NCBI GenBank assembly: GCA_012799995.1
Contig: JAAZKE010000097.1
Span: 1-51,087 of the forward strand
Reading direction: 5' to 3'
Source of the DNA: Chloroflexota bacterium
GTDB taxonomy: Bacteria > Chloroflexota > Anaerolineae > Anaerolineales > Anaerolineaceae
Length of the DNA stretch: 51,087 bases
Shown here: piece after piece, positions 1-8,569 of the stretch
Layout: each line of letters opens with the position of its first letter
How positions within the stretch are numbered: position 1 is the stretch's first letter
Made by a program: the position numbers and the translations under genes
Notes under the pieces: model-generated
What the model saw: only the letters and a program-made list of their open reading frames with translations
Database searches by the model: none
What the model was told of the DNA's origin: nothing

Positions 1-57
1 ATCTGGAGCGAACCTTACGGCGACGGACCAACCGTTCCTGAATATCTGACCTGGTAA
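1..57 (+). CDS. C-terminal end of an unidentified protein (partial)
   Basis: Frame 1 is open from the first base of the window to a TAA at 55-57, giving 18 residues that end in PEYLTW. It is followed by a hairpin at 111-136 that would suit the end of a transcript, and the next gene converges on it. Too little is present to assign a family. The short open stretch could be chance, so confidence is modest. Confidence 0.4.
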   Translation: MWSEPYGDGPTVPEYLTW

Positions 58-110
58 AAGAGACCGAGTCATTTTCAGACAAATACAATTGAATAAGTAT
101 CAGTATAGAA

Positions 111-136
111 ATAAGCCCATCTTATGATGGGCTTAT
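111..136. terminator. bidirectional hairpin between convergent genes
   Basis: A perfect 11-bp inverted repeat (ATAAGCCCATC / GATGGGCTTAT) with a 4-base loop lies between the plus-strand gene end at 57 and the minus-strand aminotransferase stop at 169. On the minus strand the stem runs into TTTCTAT, on the plus strand into GAATTTCTT, so both T tracts are weak. Position and symmetry suggest a shared terminator for the lone plus gene and for the liv-aminotransferase operon. Confidence 0.6.
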
Positions 137-168
137 GAATTTCTTATCTGTGCACTCAGTTTTTTTAT

Positions 169-1284
169 TTATGGAGTCGGGGTTTCGATAATTTTTGCCA
201 ACTCGGACAGTGCGGCGTCAATCCATTTTTTTGGCCCCAGACACATCCGAACTGCGGTGGGATATCCGAATGAGGAAAGGTCCCTCAAAACGATTCCCTT
301 ACTCAGCAATTGTTTCAGGACAGGTGTTACCGGTTGTTTCAGATCGACAAACAGAAAATTGGTTTGACTTTGTGTTGTATCGAATCCCATTGCTTTAATG
401 CGGTCAATTGTCTGTTCGCGAATGCGTTTATTTTCCTGTCTGATCTGAGTAAACTCCTGTGGATGATTGAGCGCAGCAATAGCAGCGGCGATCGCCAGAC
501 GATTTACTGGAAAAGGCTCACGGATGCGCATCATCATATCGATGATTTCTGTATCTGCAATCGCATAACCAATGCGCAACCCAGCCATGGGATATCCTTT
601 TGAAAAGCTCTTTAATATGACCAAGTTAGGATATCGTGGGAGCAGTGAGACTGTATCGGGAAAGTCAGGATCATCGACAAAATCGGCGAAAGCTTCGTCA
701 ACCACGGTCAGAATCTGGGATGGCAGGTTCTCCATTAATTGCCTGAACTCCAACGCGCTGAAGATGGTACCGGTTGGGTTGTTTGGGTTGCAGAGAAAGA
801 TTGCTTTAGTCTTGCGGTTGCAGGCGTTTAAAATTGCTTCCAGATTCAACTGATAATCGGAAGTAAGCGGAATCTCAATAGTAGTTGCCCCAATGATGTC
901 TGCGATATTTTTGTAAGCGGGGAAGGTTGCTGACGCCGTGACAATCTCATCAGTTTCATCAAGAAATGTCCTCCCAACCAACCCGATAACGGCATCCAGC
1001 CCATTGTCAACCAGGATCTGCTCAGCAGCAACGTTGTGTTTTGCTGCCAGCAGCAGGCGTAGATCCAGGCAGCTGCTTTCCGGATAATGGTTAAGATTAT
1101 CGCGGGCTTCTGCCAGGATGGCTTCAGAGAGGCATTCAGGGATGCCATAGTGATTCTCATTGGTGGCCAGGTCAATGACAGTATGAATGCCCGCCTCTTT
1201 TAGTAGAGAGGCGGGAGGCATATTAGGACGATATGCTTCCATTCGCCTGGCGCGAATGGAAGCTCTTTCGGTTGCATCAAACAT
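169..1284 (-). CDS. PLP-dependent aminotransferase, histidinol-phosphate aminotransferase family
   Basis: This 371-residue protein is a fold-type I class I/II aminotransferase. Visible landmarks are NENHYG near residue 42, the CNPNNPTG motif near 165, VVDEAFADF near 192 (Asp that contacts the PLP ring nitrogen), the Schiff-base lysine in LKSFSKGY near 225 and the Arg in GLRIGYA. Length and motif order fit HisC or the CobD-type threonine-phosphate decarboxylases. It starts 9 bp after the livF stop and is the last gene of the minus-strand transport operon, so it may transaminate an amino acid imported by that transporter instead of serving histidine synthesis. No other his or cobalamin gene is nearby. 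The family call is firm; the substrate is not known. Confidence 0.8.
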   Translation of the reverse strand: MFDATERASIRARRMEAYRPNMPPASLLKEAGIHTVIDLATNENHYGIPECLSEAILAEARDNLNHYPESSCLDLRLLLAAKHNVAAEQILVDNGLDAVIGLVGRTFLDETDEIVTASATFPAYKNIADIIGATTIEIPLTSDYQLNLEAILNACNRKTKAIFLCNPNNPTGTIFSALEFRQLMENLPSQILTVVDEAFADFVDDPDFPDTVSLLPRYPNLVILKSFSKGYPMAGLRIGYAIADTEIIDMMMRIREPFPVNRLAIAAAIAALNHPQEFTQIRQENKRIREQTIDRIKAMGFDTTQSQTNFLFVDLKQPVTPVLKQLLSKGIVLRDLSSFGYPTAVRMCLGPKKWIDAALSELAKIIETPTP

Positions 1285-1293
1285 GATTCGTAG

Positions 1294-2004
1294 TTACCCC
1301 AGATAGGCTTCCTGTACTTTTGGATTATTTGCCAATTCTGCTGCAGTTCCTTCATAAACCAGGTTGCCAGTCTCAAGTACAAACCCATAATCTGCGATTT
1401 TAATGGCAGCCCGCATATTCTGTTCTATAAGCAGGATGGTCATATGTCGCGTGATATGGATTTCACGAATGGTCTTGAACAATTGCGCCACCAAAAGGGG
1501 GGCAAGACCCAAAGAAGGCTCGTCCATCAGGAGCAGTTTAGGCCTGGACATCAGAGCGCGGCTCACGGAAAGCATCTGTTGTTCGCCACCGGAGAGCGTG
1601 AGTGCTTTCTGATTGGTCCTGGCTTTTAAGACTGGGAATAAGCGGTAGATTTCTTCAATATCTTCAGCAATACCGTCAGGGTCCTTGCGATTCCAAGCCC
1701 CCATCTTCAGGTTTTCCTTCACGGTCAACCCGGTAAAAACACGGCGCCCTTCAGGGATTACGGCAATGCCCAGTTTCTGAATTTCTGATGCTTCCATCTT
1801 AGTCAGATCTATATCGTTTTCGCCAAACAGGATTCTACCCGAACGAGGTTTTACCAGCCCGCAGATTGAACGCAGTGTAGTCGATTTCCCAGCGCCATTT
1901 GCGCCCAGTAAGGACACGATCGTATTATCGGGGATTTCCAGCGTTAATCCCTTAAGCGCATATACGCCGCCGTAATAAATATGCAGGTCTTCAATTTTCA
2001 ACAT
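1294..2004 (-). CDS. livF: branched-chain amino acid ABC transporter, ATP-binding protein LivF
   Basis: This 236-residue ATPase energises import by the LivH/LivM permease as one of a pair with LivG. It has Walker A GANGAGKST at residues 34-42, the LivF-type sequence PEGRRVFTGLTV, signature LSGGEQQ, Walker B LLLMDEP and the H-loop region LLIEQN. A longer frame exists upstream, but its first 30 residues lie inside livG and lack family similarity. The ATG at 2004 begins MLKIEDLHIYYGG, the normal LivF start, and overlaps the livG end by 14 bp, suggesting translational coupling. Substrate class (branched-chain amino acids, or other amino acids, amides or aromatics) cannot be read from the ATPase. 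Confidence 0.93.
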   Translation of the reverse strand: MLKIEDLHIYYGGVYALKGLTLEIPDNTIVSLLGANGAGKSTTLRSICGLVKPRSGRILFGENDIDLTKMEASEIQKLGIAVIPEGRRVFTGLTVKENLKMGAWNRKDPDGIAEDIEEIYRLFPVLKARTNQKALTLSGGEQQMLSVSRALMSRPKLLLMDEPSLGLAPLLVAQLFKTIREIHITRHMTILLIEQNMRAAIKIADYGFVLETGNLVYEGTAAELANNPKVQEAYLG

Positions 2005-2767
2005 TGTCGTCAACTCCCAGATAGGCTTCAAATACTTTTTGGTTTTCCCGAATTTCATCCGGGTTGCCTTCTGCAATTGTTTCACCATGGTCAATTACGA
2101 TGATCCGTGGGCATATTGACATGACCACGCGCATTGAGTGTTCAATCAACAGGATCGTGATGTTGAATTCATCGCGCAGTTGTGTGATAAAGTGGATCAT
2201 ATCGTTTGATTCTTCAACGTTCAAGCCAGTGGCAGGCTCATCCAATAAAAGCATCTTTGGTTTGGTGGACATTGCTCTTGCCACTTCAAGTTTTCGTTGG
2301 ATTCCAAACGGGAGCTTCCCCGCTTCTTCGTGAATATAGTTGATCAGGTCCAGTTTTTCCAGCAAATTAATCGATTTCTCATAAGCGAGTTTCTCATTTT
2401 GCTGGTAGGTTGGGGTTCTCAGAATAGAATCCAACAGACTTGCCTTGAAATGTCGTTGTCTGCCAACAAGCATGTTCTCGATTACGTTCATTTTCTTGAA
2501 CAATCGACCATTCTGGAACACACGGGTTAGACCCATCTCAACAATATTGTTCGGTTTCATGCCGGTGATATCTTTGCCATCAAAGAATACTCTGCCCTGT
2601 GTTGGCTTATAGAAGCCACAGACCATATTGAAGACAGTACTTTTCCCAGCGCCGTTTGGCCCGATTAGACCGACGATCTCGCCAGGTTCAATCGCAGCAT
2701 TAAAGTTCGCTACTGAAACCAAACCACCAAAACGCATTGTCAAATCTTTTGCATCAAGGAGGCTCAT
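1991..2767 (-). CDS. livG: branched-chain amino acid ABC transporter, ATP-binding protein LivG
   Basis: This 258-residue ATPase is the second nucleotide-binding subunit of the transporter. It carries Walker A GPNGAGKST near residue 37, the LivG-typical sequence GLTRVFQNGRLF, Walker B MLLLDEPATGLN and LLIEHSMRVVM. The usual signature LSGGQ is replaced by LPFGIQRKLEVARAM, the degenerate form LivG proteins often have. The start overlaps the livM stop by 4 bp (ATGA), so the two are translationally coupled. Together with livF, livM and livH it forms one operon; a periplasmic binding protein gene (livK) is absent from the window. Confidence 0.93.
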   Translation of the reverse strand: MSLLDAKDLTMRFGGLVSVANFNAAIEPGEIVGLIGPNGAGKSTVFNMVCGFYKPTQGRVFFDGKDITGMKPNNIVEMGLTRVFQNGRLFKKMNVIENMLVGRQRHFKASLLDSILRTPTYQQNEKLAYEKSINLLEKLDLINYIHEEAGKLPFGIQRKLEVARAMSTKPKMLLLDEPATGLNVEESNDMIHFITQLRDEFNITILLIEHSMRVVMSICPRIIVIDHGETIAEGNPDEIRENQKVFEAYLGVDDNVEN

Positions 2768-3849
2768 TGTTCTCCTCCTTTCGTCTCTACAATTGAGGGT
2801 TTACGATCTCGCCTTTTGAATAATGAAAATAACCAATCCCAGGAAAACTCTTTGTCTCCCAATATACCGTTACGCATAAACAAGATAATGAAGAGTAACA
2901 TGAACCCAAAGATCAAAACGCGGGCTCCTGGAATGCCTGGGAACTTGAAACTACCCAGGACAATTGGGCTTTCTACGACTCGTAAGTATTCAGACATGAT
3001 TGTGTAAATTCCGCTTGAAATGATGACACCAGTCATGCTGCGCATACCACCCAGCACCACAATCGTGATTGCCGCATTGGTGAGCGTCGATTTGAAAGTG
3101 TTCGGGTCAATTGTTCCGAGCATACTTGCCATCAAGCCACCACCGATACCGGCAAAGAAGGATGAGATGACGAAAGAGGATACTTTATATTTAAAGACAC
3201 TGATGCCGAGTGCTTCCGCACCAATTTCATCTTCGTTGATTGCCAACAAGTTCCGACCGTAATTACTGGTTTCCAATCGTTTCAGCACGAAGACACATAG
3301 TATCGCAATCAACCAGGTAATCACCAGATTAGCTGACTGCGGAATGGAGCGCAACCCCATTGATCCATTGAACAGAGCGGGCAGGTTGACGAACAGCAGA
3401 CGAATTACTTCGGCAAATCCTAAGGTAACCATGGCGAGGTAGTCGCCACCAAGACGAAGCGCAGGGGTTGCAACCAGCAAGCCAAAAAATGCAGAGAATA
3501 TGCCAGCCAGAATCAAGGCTGGGAAGAACGGGATTTGCACGTTCGCGATCAACGGTGACGGAGGGCGTAACAGGTAGGATATTGCTTTCACAGAAGGTTC
3601 CAGGGTGAGAATCGCAACTGTGTAAGACCCGACTGCAATCAATCCGGCGTGTCCAAGGGATAACAAACCAGTGTAGCCATATAAAAGCTGGAATGACGCT
3701 CCAAAGATAACATAAATACCCCAATATTGGAGGATTCGGATGTAATACCGGTCAATTGAGCTGTTTTGGAATAAGTACAACGCTCCAATGACAATTATGA
3801 CCGCTACGATCGTCAGGAAATTGTTTCGAGCTTTATTCTTGTTTTCCAT
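2764..3849 (-). CDS. livM: branched-chain amino acid ABC transporter, permease LivM
   Basis: This 361-residue integral membrane protein is one of the two permease subunits. Hydrophobic segments run through almost the whole length. Family hallmarks are GYTGLLSLGHAGLIAVGSYT near residue 60, LRLGGDYLAMVTLGFAEVIR in the middle and NAAITIVVLGGMRSMTG near residue 260. The charged tail after about residue 335 (FKRRDRKPSIVETKGGEQ) is cytoplasmic. It starts 1 bp after the livH stop and ends in a 4-bp overlap with livG, so the gene sits in a tight operon. The call is secure for the family. Confidence 0.92.
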   Translation of the reverse strand: MENKNKARNNFLTIVAVIIVIGALYLFQNSSIDRYYIRILQYWGIYVIFGASFQLLYGYTGLLSLGHAGLIAVGSYTVAILTLEPSVKAISYLLRPPSPLIANVQIPFFPALILAGIFSAFFGLLVATPALRLGGDYLAMVTLGFAEVIRLLFVNLPALFNGSMGLRSIPQSANLVITWLIAILCVFVLKRLETSNYGRNLLAINEDEIGAEALGISVFKYKVSSFVISSFFAGIGGGLMASMLGTIDPNTFKSTLTNAAITIVVLGGMRSMTGVIISSGIYTIMSEYLRVVESPIVLGSFKFPGIPGARVLIFGFMLLFIILFMRNGILGDKEFSWDWLFSLFKRRDRKPSIVETKGGEQ

Positions 3850-3850
3850 C

Positions 3851-4744
3851 TTAAACTTTTTCCTCTCGAACTTTTACATTGAAAATCCCACCAGGTCGTA
3901 ACAGCAGGAACAGAATCATCAGAACATATGAGAAAATATCTCGAATGTTGGTGTATTCCGGGAAAAATCCGATCAGCATAATTTCGAGGAAGCCAAGGAC
4001 AAATCCGCCAACCATTGCTCCTGGAATGCTGCCAATACCTCCGATTACCGCGCCGATGAACCCTTTCAGCCCGGTTACCACTCCGATAAATGGGTCAAAA
4101 GCAGGGTAGCGCATACCCCATAAGATAGCACCGGCTCCGGCATATGCGACGCTCAAGGCAAATGCAAAAGCGATGACACGTTCTACATCGACACCCATCA
4201 GCGTAACCATTTCCATATCCTGGCTGACGGCACGCATCGCTGTACCGATTTTGGTATTGTTCACGAGGAAAGTGAGAATCGCAAACAAGAGCAATGCAAT
4301 CACGATAATGAAGGGTGTGACCATCGGAATCACGATATTGCCAATTTTGATCGGTGTATCGAGAAACGCAGGATGAGGGAAGCCTTTCGCACGAGCTGTC
4401 ATAAAGATGATAACAGAGGCCTGAATGACCATCGATACTGCGAAGGTGCTGGTAAAAGCAGCCATTTTATAGGCTCTCAACGGCCGATAAATAAACCGGT
4501 TGACGATCAGCACTACCGCAATTGTGAAGGACAACCCCAATATAAGTGCAAGTGCCAGTGGTACACCATAGGCAATTGCAGCCCACATCGCTGTGAAACC
4601 AGCGAGCATGAAGAAGTCCCCATGAGCCAGATTGATCAGTTTAATGATTCCATAAATAATTGTATAACCGATCGAAATCAGGGCATACATGGCTCCAAGG
4701 GACAACCCCAGGACAACAAACTGAAAAAAACTAGATATTGTCAT
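3851..4744 (-). CDS. livH: branched-chain amino acid ABC transporter, permease LivH
   Basis: This 297-residue permease has about eight hydrophobic segments and the LivH landmarks GLSLGAMYALISIGYTIIYG, INLAHGDFFMLAGF near residue 37, GTAMRAVSQD near 187 and GLKGFIGAVIGGIGSIPGAM near 224. It is the first gene of the transport operon, with a modest Shine-Dalgarno sequence (AAAGG) about 9 bases before the ATG. About 200 bp separate it from the ketopantoate-reductase gene upstream, and that gap holds a promoter candidate, so liv transcription may be independent of the two genes before it. Confidence 0.92.
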   Translation of the reverse strand: MTISSFFQFVVLGLSLGAMYALISIGYTIIYGIIKLINLAHGDFFMLAGFTAMWAAIAYGVPLALALILGLSFTIAVVLIVNRFIYRPLRAYKMAAFTSTFAVSMVIQASVIIFMTARAKGFPHPAFLDTPIKIGNIVIPMVTPFIIVIALLLFAILTFLVNNTKIGTAMRAVSQDMEMVTLMGVDVERVIAFAFALSVAYAGAGAILWGMRYPAFDPFIGVVTGLKGFIGAVIGGIGSIPGAMVGGFVLGFLEIMLIGFFPEYTNIRDIFSYVLMILFLLLRPGGIFNVKVREEKV

Positions 4745-4855
4745 GCTTGATTACCTTTTTCCAATTTCCTTTTCATTGTAAAAGACTCGCGCAGCAACAA
4801 ACGTAACAAAGGTACCTTAGAATGCCTCCTGATTAAAACACACATTTTCCCTTTT

Positions 4856-4884
4856 GGGTATCAAAAAGCCGTGTTTTTTGTCAA
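4856..4884 (-). promoter_or_regulatory. candidate promoter of the liv operon, in the 4745-4943 gap
   Basis: On the minus strand a perfect -35 hexamer TTGACA lies at 4884-4879, followed after 16-17 bases by the poor -10 sequence GATACC/ATACCC at 4862-4856. A short all-AT hairpin (TTATTTTT, CCC, AAAAATAA, 4891-4909) just upstream could be a weak terminator for the preceding gene. Only the -35 match is strong, so this is a suggestion. Confidence 0.35.
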
Positions 4885-4943
4885 TTGTCTTTATTTTTCC
4901 CAAAAATAAGGAAGTTTGTCAGTCAATTTTTATGACCATAATG

Positions 4944-5870
4944 TTATATTTCTTTATGATATCGTGATTCGATTTCCTTGATCTTGTGGTAAAGGAAGCG
5001 ATTTACCGGAACGTCAATTCCCAATTGATCCGCCATCTTCAGGACAGTTCCGGAAAACAGTTCGACCTCGGTGGGTCTCCCTGCAAGGGAATCCTGACGC
5101 ATCGATGGCATCAGTTCAGGGTTGAACGGCTCAATCACCTTCATCCAATCATCAATATCCTGATTGGTCAGTTCAATACCTTTGGCGGACGCGATTTGTT
5201 GCACTTCTCTCATGGCGGCAAGCATGGTAGTTCGGGGTTCTCTATCCACCTGCGCGCCACCATAGTTCGTCTCATAGGCTGTGGTTACCTGATTGATTCC
5301 AACATTCAGCATAAACTTATTCCACATCACTTTTTGAACGTCACTGGCAATCCGATATTCGATTCCAGTCTTTATAAAAAGTTCAGTGAGGGCAGTGATT
5401 TTCGGGCTGATCCTGTTGTCTTTTTCTCCGATGATTAAATAACCGGCATTGCTGTAAATCAACTTATTATCCTCACGTGTTGCATCCATCCCCTGTGCAA
5501 CACAATAGACAACCTTATCCTCGCCGAGGGTGTTGCCGATAATTTCTTCGCTCGAAATCCCGTTTAATAAGGAAAGCAGGATTGTTTTCGAACCGACAAA
5601 AGGGGCGGCTTCCCGGATAGCGCCTTCTAAAGCAGGAAACTTGACCGCAAAAATCATCAGGTTAACCGGATTGTGGGGTTCTTCTGATGACAGATAGCTG
5701 AAATCGCACTTCTCGCCGTTACAGTAAATGCCATTCATTTTATACCGTTGGATTCGTGTCGGATTGGCTATAAAACTGACGTTTTCTTTTCCCAAGGCAT
5801 CGGTTAACAGTTTTCCAAAAAGGATCCCAAGGGCTCCCTGACCAATGATTGCAACTGTTTGAATGTTCAT
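4944..5870 (-). CDS. ketopantoate reductase family protein (2-dehydropantoate 2-reductase, PanE/ApbA)
   Basis: This 308-residue protein has the family architecture. The N-terminal Rossmann fold has GQGALGILFG at residues 10-19 and FAVKFPALEGA near 75, which carries the conserved Lys that contacts the cofactor. The helical C-terminal domain has MWNKFMLNVGINQVTT near 185, with the catalytic Lys, and PSMRQDSLAGRPTEVELFSG near 255, with the substrate-binding Ser and the Glu. PanE makes pantoate for coenzyme A using NADPH. No panB or panC is nearby. Instead it lies 19 bp after an ornithine cyclodeaminase-like gene and ahead of an amino acid transporter, so a role in reducing another 2-oxo acid or cyclic imine is possible. 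Confidence 0.85.
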   Translation of the reverse strand: MNIQTVAIIGQGALGILFGKLLTDALGKENVSFIANPTRIQRYKMNGIYCNGEKCDFSYLSSEEPHNPVNLMIFAVKFPALEGAIREAAPFVGSKTILLSLLNGISSEEIIGNTLGEDKVVYCVAQGMDATREDNKLIYSNAGYLIIGEKDNRISPKITALTELFIKTGIEYRIASDVQKVMWNKFMLNVGINQVTTAYETNYGGAQVDREPRTTMLAAMREVQQIASAKGIELTNQDIDDWMKVIEPFNPELMPSMRQDSLAGRPTEVELFSGTVLKMADQLGIDVPVNRFLYHKIKEIESRYHKEI

Positions 5871-5889
5871 CTTGAAATATCCTTCTATC

Positions 5890-6990
5890 TTACGCTTGTG
5901 TTAATCGCTGAAGTCCTTTATCAACCATGACGACAAAATCCTGGACATTGGCAACGATGCTTTTTGCTGTCAAACTACCCCGATCACTTAATTTGTTCAA
6001 GGCAAATTCAGAAATATCGATCGAATAAATGAAAAGAGGCCTGACAGTGCCATTGACCACGCGAAAGCAGGGCGTCATGTTTCCTACGGCTATCGTGTGA
6101 AGCTGCGTCGCCATACAAATAACGGTGGTGGCATCTTTAATCATCTCACGCATCGCGGACTGACCTTCGTAATTATTGGCTATTACCCCCGGTAGAGGAC
6201 CATCATCTCTGATCGATCCGGTGAGGACGTAGGGAACTTTCTTTTTCCAACAGCTGTAGATGATGCCATTATCAATCTGATGATCGCGAATAAACTGATC
6301 GATCGAGCCGCTTTTGCACACCTCATTAATCAAATCCAGATGGTGATAATGGCCGAAGGGATGAGAGATCTGAGTGTAGATATGTTGACCCAGCGCTGTC
6401 CCAAAATAGGACGCTTCCAGATCATGGGTTGCCAATGCGTTTCCTGCCAAGATTCCATGCACGTAGCCACGCTGGATGAGATTGCTCATCGCAGACCGCG
6501 CATCAGCGTCGAATGCACAGGCTGGCCCCATCACCCAGACAATTTTTCCATTTTCTTTTTCATATTCCAGCAATTGATACAGCGAATCATAATCCTTTGA
6601 GAATGCTGTCTCCCTGCTGCGGCCAGAACGAAAGGAAAAGGATTCTCCTTTTTTCTTGTCTTCCATGAAGGGGACTTCGTGTAGGTAAATTCCATCATCA
6701 CCATTCTCAGTCCTGCCAACGATCACCCGATCACCAATTTTCAAATGCCTTAATTCAATTACTTTTAACCGCTCTTCCTCTCCAATCACAACGCAGCAGT
6801 CCATCCGGGATTCTTCAGCAAGCACCCATTTTCCATTGAGCTTGTAATATTCAGGAAAAATTGAAGTTGCATGGTATTGATCCGGTGCGACGCAATTTTT
6901 TTCAACTACTTTCCAACTTACATCTGGTGCATTCCGAAAATGGTCGGTGCTGAAATCCGGTTCAATAAATTGAGGTAATTGAATTGACAT
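5890..6990 (-). CDS. LOR/SDH-domain protein, archaeal-type ornithine cyclodeaminase-like (TIGR00300-type family)
   Basis: This 366-residue protein matches the family known in archaea and, as the C-terminal part of ArgZ/AgrE, in cyanobacteria, some members of which convert ornithine to proline and ammonia. Seen here are an N-terminal LOR/SDH-type beta domain (about residues 1-120), the sequence VMGPACAFDADAR near 153, FGHYHHLDLINEV near 215, GIIYSCWKKKVPYVLTGSIRDDGPLPGV near 242 and TVICMATQLHTIAVGNM near 287. It lacks the amidinotransferase-type domain of ArgZ. A GGAAGGAA ribosome site precedes the ATG. A broken GtrA-like gene ends 5 bp upstream on the same strand and panE follows. The family is clear; proline synthesis is an inference from characterised relatives. 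Confidence 0.75.
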   Translation of the reverse strand: MSIQLPQFIEPDFSTDHFRNAPDVSWKVVEKNCVAPDQYHATSIFPEYYKLNGKWVLAEESRMDCCVVIGEEERLKVIELRHLKIGDRVIVGRTENGDDGIYLHEVPFMEDKKKGESFSFRSGRSRETAFSKDYDSLYQLLEYEKENGKIVWVMGPACAFDADARSAMSNLIQRGYVHGILAGNALATHDLEASYFGTALGQHIYTQISHPFGHYHHLDLINEVCKSGSIDQFIRDHQIDNGIIYSCWKKKVPYVLTGSIRDDGPLPGVIANNYEGQSAMREMIKDATTVICMATQLHTIAVGNMTPCFRVVNGTVRPLFIYSIDISEFALNKLSDRGSLTAKSIVANVQDFVVMVDKGLQRLTQA

Positions 6991-6995
6991 GAGCT

Positions 6996-7512
6996 TTATT
7001 TCCTTCCCAGTAGTGAAATAGCCTGTCTACCGTAAGCAAGAATGAACTCACCAATGCCATTCGTAATTACGGAGATGAGAATAAAGGAGCTGAATGAAAA
7101 TTGATAAATTCCACTCATGGTACTGACTAAATTTGAACCAAAGCCGGGAATAAGTCTTCCCAGAACCTGAAAATTGAGGAATTCTACGGTCACTTTCCAA
7201 GATGAGAGGGTAAAGATGTCTTCTCGTTTTCGAAGTCCCGGATTTCGTGAATTCCCTTCCTGTTATGATATTCAATTATACAGGAGAGTATGTTTCCAAT
7301 CAGCACTGAAAAAACGACGTGAAGAGAATTCATGATGGCACTAAGAAACAAAGTGAATGGTCCGTTGCTGTGGACAGGACACCGAATATGGCGTAGACGA
7401 TGAAACTGGAAAATATCTCCAGCAGCGCGTGATCATTGATGAAGCTATTTTTATGGTTTCGTATGGATTTTTTAAATGACGCATCGACCTTATAGAAATC
7501 CATAATAATCAT
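6996..7512 (-). pseudogene. frameshifted GtrA-like membrane protein gene
   Basis: No intact gene fills 6991-7540, but three consecutive minus-strand frames together read like one GtrA-family protein of about 165 residues with four membrane helices. Frame one (to a TGA at 7330-7332) gives IVYAIFGVLSTATDHSLCFL. Frame two (about 7340-7190, TGA at 7190-7192) gives VVFSVLIGNILSCIIEYHNR and then FENEK. Frame three (7193-6996) gives VEFLNFQVLGRLIPGFGSN and a last hydrophobic helix before TAA. Helix spacing and motifs follow the GtrA pattern of flippase-like helper proteins. Two frame changes are needed, so it is decayed or mis-assembled. Its stop lies 5 bp before the cyclodeaminase start and its 5' end abuts the divergent isomerase gene. 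Confidence 0.5.
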
Positions 7513-7540
7513 GGTAAACTGATATTTTAGCTGGCAAATT

Positions 7541-8527
7541 ATGAGCATCCATTCACGAAAAAATTCTCATATTCAGATCTGCCTGAAAGAATCGGTGCAG
7601 TCTGAAACAATGAACGGTTTTGAAAAATACCGGCTCATTCATGAAGCGCTGCCTGAGAAGGATTTTCACAAGTTTGATATTTCAACTTCTTTCCTGGGTA
7701 AGAAAATAAGTGCGCCGTTAATGATTTCGTCCATGACCGGGGGAACTGAATCGGGAGAAACGATCAATCGTCATTTGGTGGAAGCAGCGGTAAAAGAGCA
7801 GATTCCATTTGCGATCGGGTCCATGCGCATTTATCTAGAACAAAACCGACTCTCGGAGTTGCGAAAGCTGCGTGACCATGCGGTAGCGATTCCAATTCTT
7901 GCCAACATTGGAGCAGTCCAATTGAATTATGGCCTGAAAATTGACCAGATAAAACAAATTGTAGATTCGGTTGAGGCGGATGCCCTGATCCTGCATTTGA
8001 ATGCAATTCAGGAAGTGTTTCAGCACGCCGGAGACCTGAATTTCTCTGATCTATTAAGAAAGATAGAAGAAGTCAGGAGTCAAAGCGATGTACCCGTCAT
8101 TATAAAGGAAGTTGGATTTGGTTTTTCCGTGGAAACAGCTGGTAAGTTACGGGAAATCGGTATTGAATGGCTTGATATTGCCGGTGCGGGCGGAACTTCC
8201 TGGATCAAAGTCGAGGTAGCCAGGGATAGGTCCGAATTCACTCATAAAATGGTTGCTCCGTTTTACTCATGGGGAATTCCGACAGCAATCAGTCTTGCGC
8301 GAATTCATCAGGCATATCCGGATATGAATTTGATCGCTTCCGGTGGTATTCGCAATGGCGTTGAAGTTTGTAAAGCGGAATACCTGGGCGCCAAGTTGAG
8401 CGGAATAGCAATCCCATTATTAAAACCCGCGCTGGAAAGTGCCGAAGCAGCGTGCAAAGTTATCGATCAATTTAAGTTTCAATATCGCACTGCGAAGTTC
8501 TGTTCCAGCGGAATAGAATCGATTTAA
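7541..8527 (+). CDS. fni: type 2 isopentenyl-diphosphate delta-isomerase
   Basis: This 328-residue FMN- and NADPH-dependent TIM-barrel enzyme interconverts IPP and DMAPP for isoprenoid synthesis in the cytoplasm. Diagnostic sequences are the N-terminal SRKNSHI (residues 5-11), APLMISSMTGGT near 58, AIGSMRIYLE near 92, the LNAIQEVFQ stretch near 154 with the catalytic Gln, VIIKEVGFGFS near 188 and IAGAGGTSW near 220, with FMN-phosphate loops ASGGIRNG and GAKLSGIAIPLL. The length is close to the family norm. No clear Shine-Dalgarno sequence precedes the ATG. It is followed after 42 bp by folE. No other isoprenoid gene is in the window. Confidence 0.93.
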   Translation: MSIHSRKNSHIQICLKESVQSETMNGFEKYRLIHEALPEKDFHKFDISTSFLGKKISAPLMISSMTGGTESGETINRHLVEAAVKEQIPFAIGSMRIYLEQNRLSELRKLRDHAVAIPILANIGAVQLNYGLKIDQIKQIVDSVEADALILHLNAIQEVFQHAGDLNFSDLLRKIEEVRSQSDVPVIIKEVGFGFSVETAGKLREIGIEWLDIAGAGGTSWIKVEVARDRSEFTHKMVAPFYSWGIPTAISLARIHQAYPDMNLIASGGIRNGVEVCKAEYLGAKLSGIAIPLLKPALESAEAACKVIDQFKFQYRTAKFCSSGIESI

Positions 8528-8569
8528 GAAAATAATTCGTAATCCTCAATAAGAGGTGATAATTCATTC

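Noticed and set aside
1991..2094. Longer upstream starts for livF and several other genes (for example 48922, 43249, 22334, 32919)
   Set aside because: The extra residues lack family similarity or overlap a neighbour, and the chosen downstream ATGs have better ribosome sites or fit known N termini.
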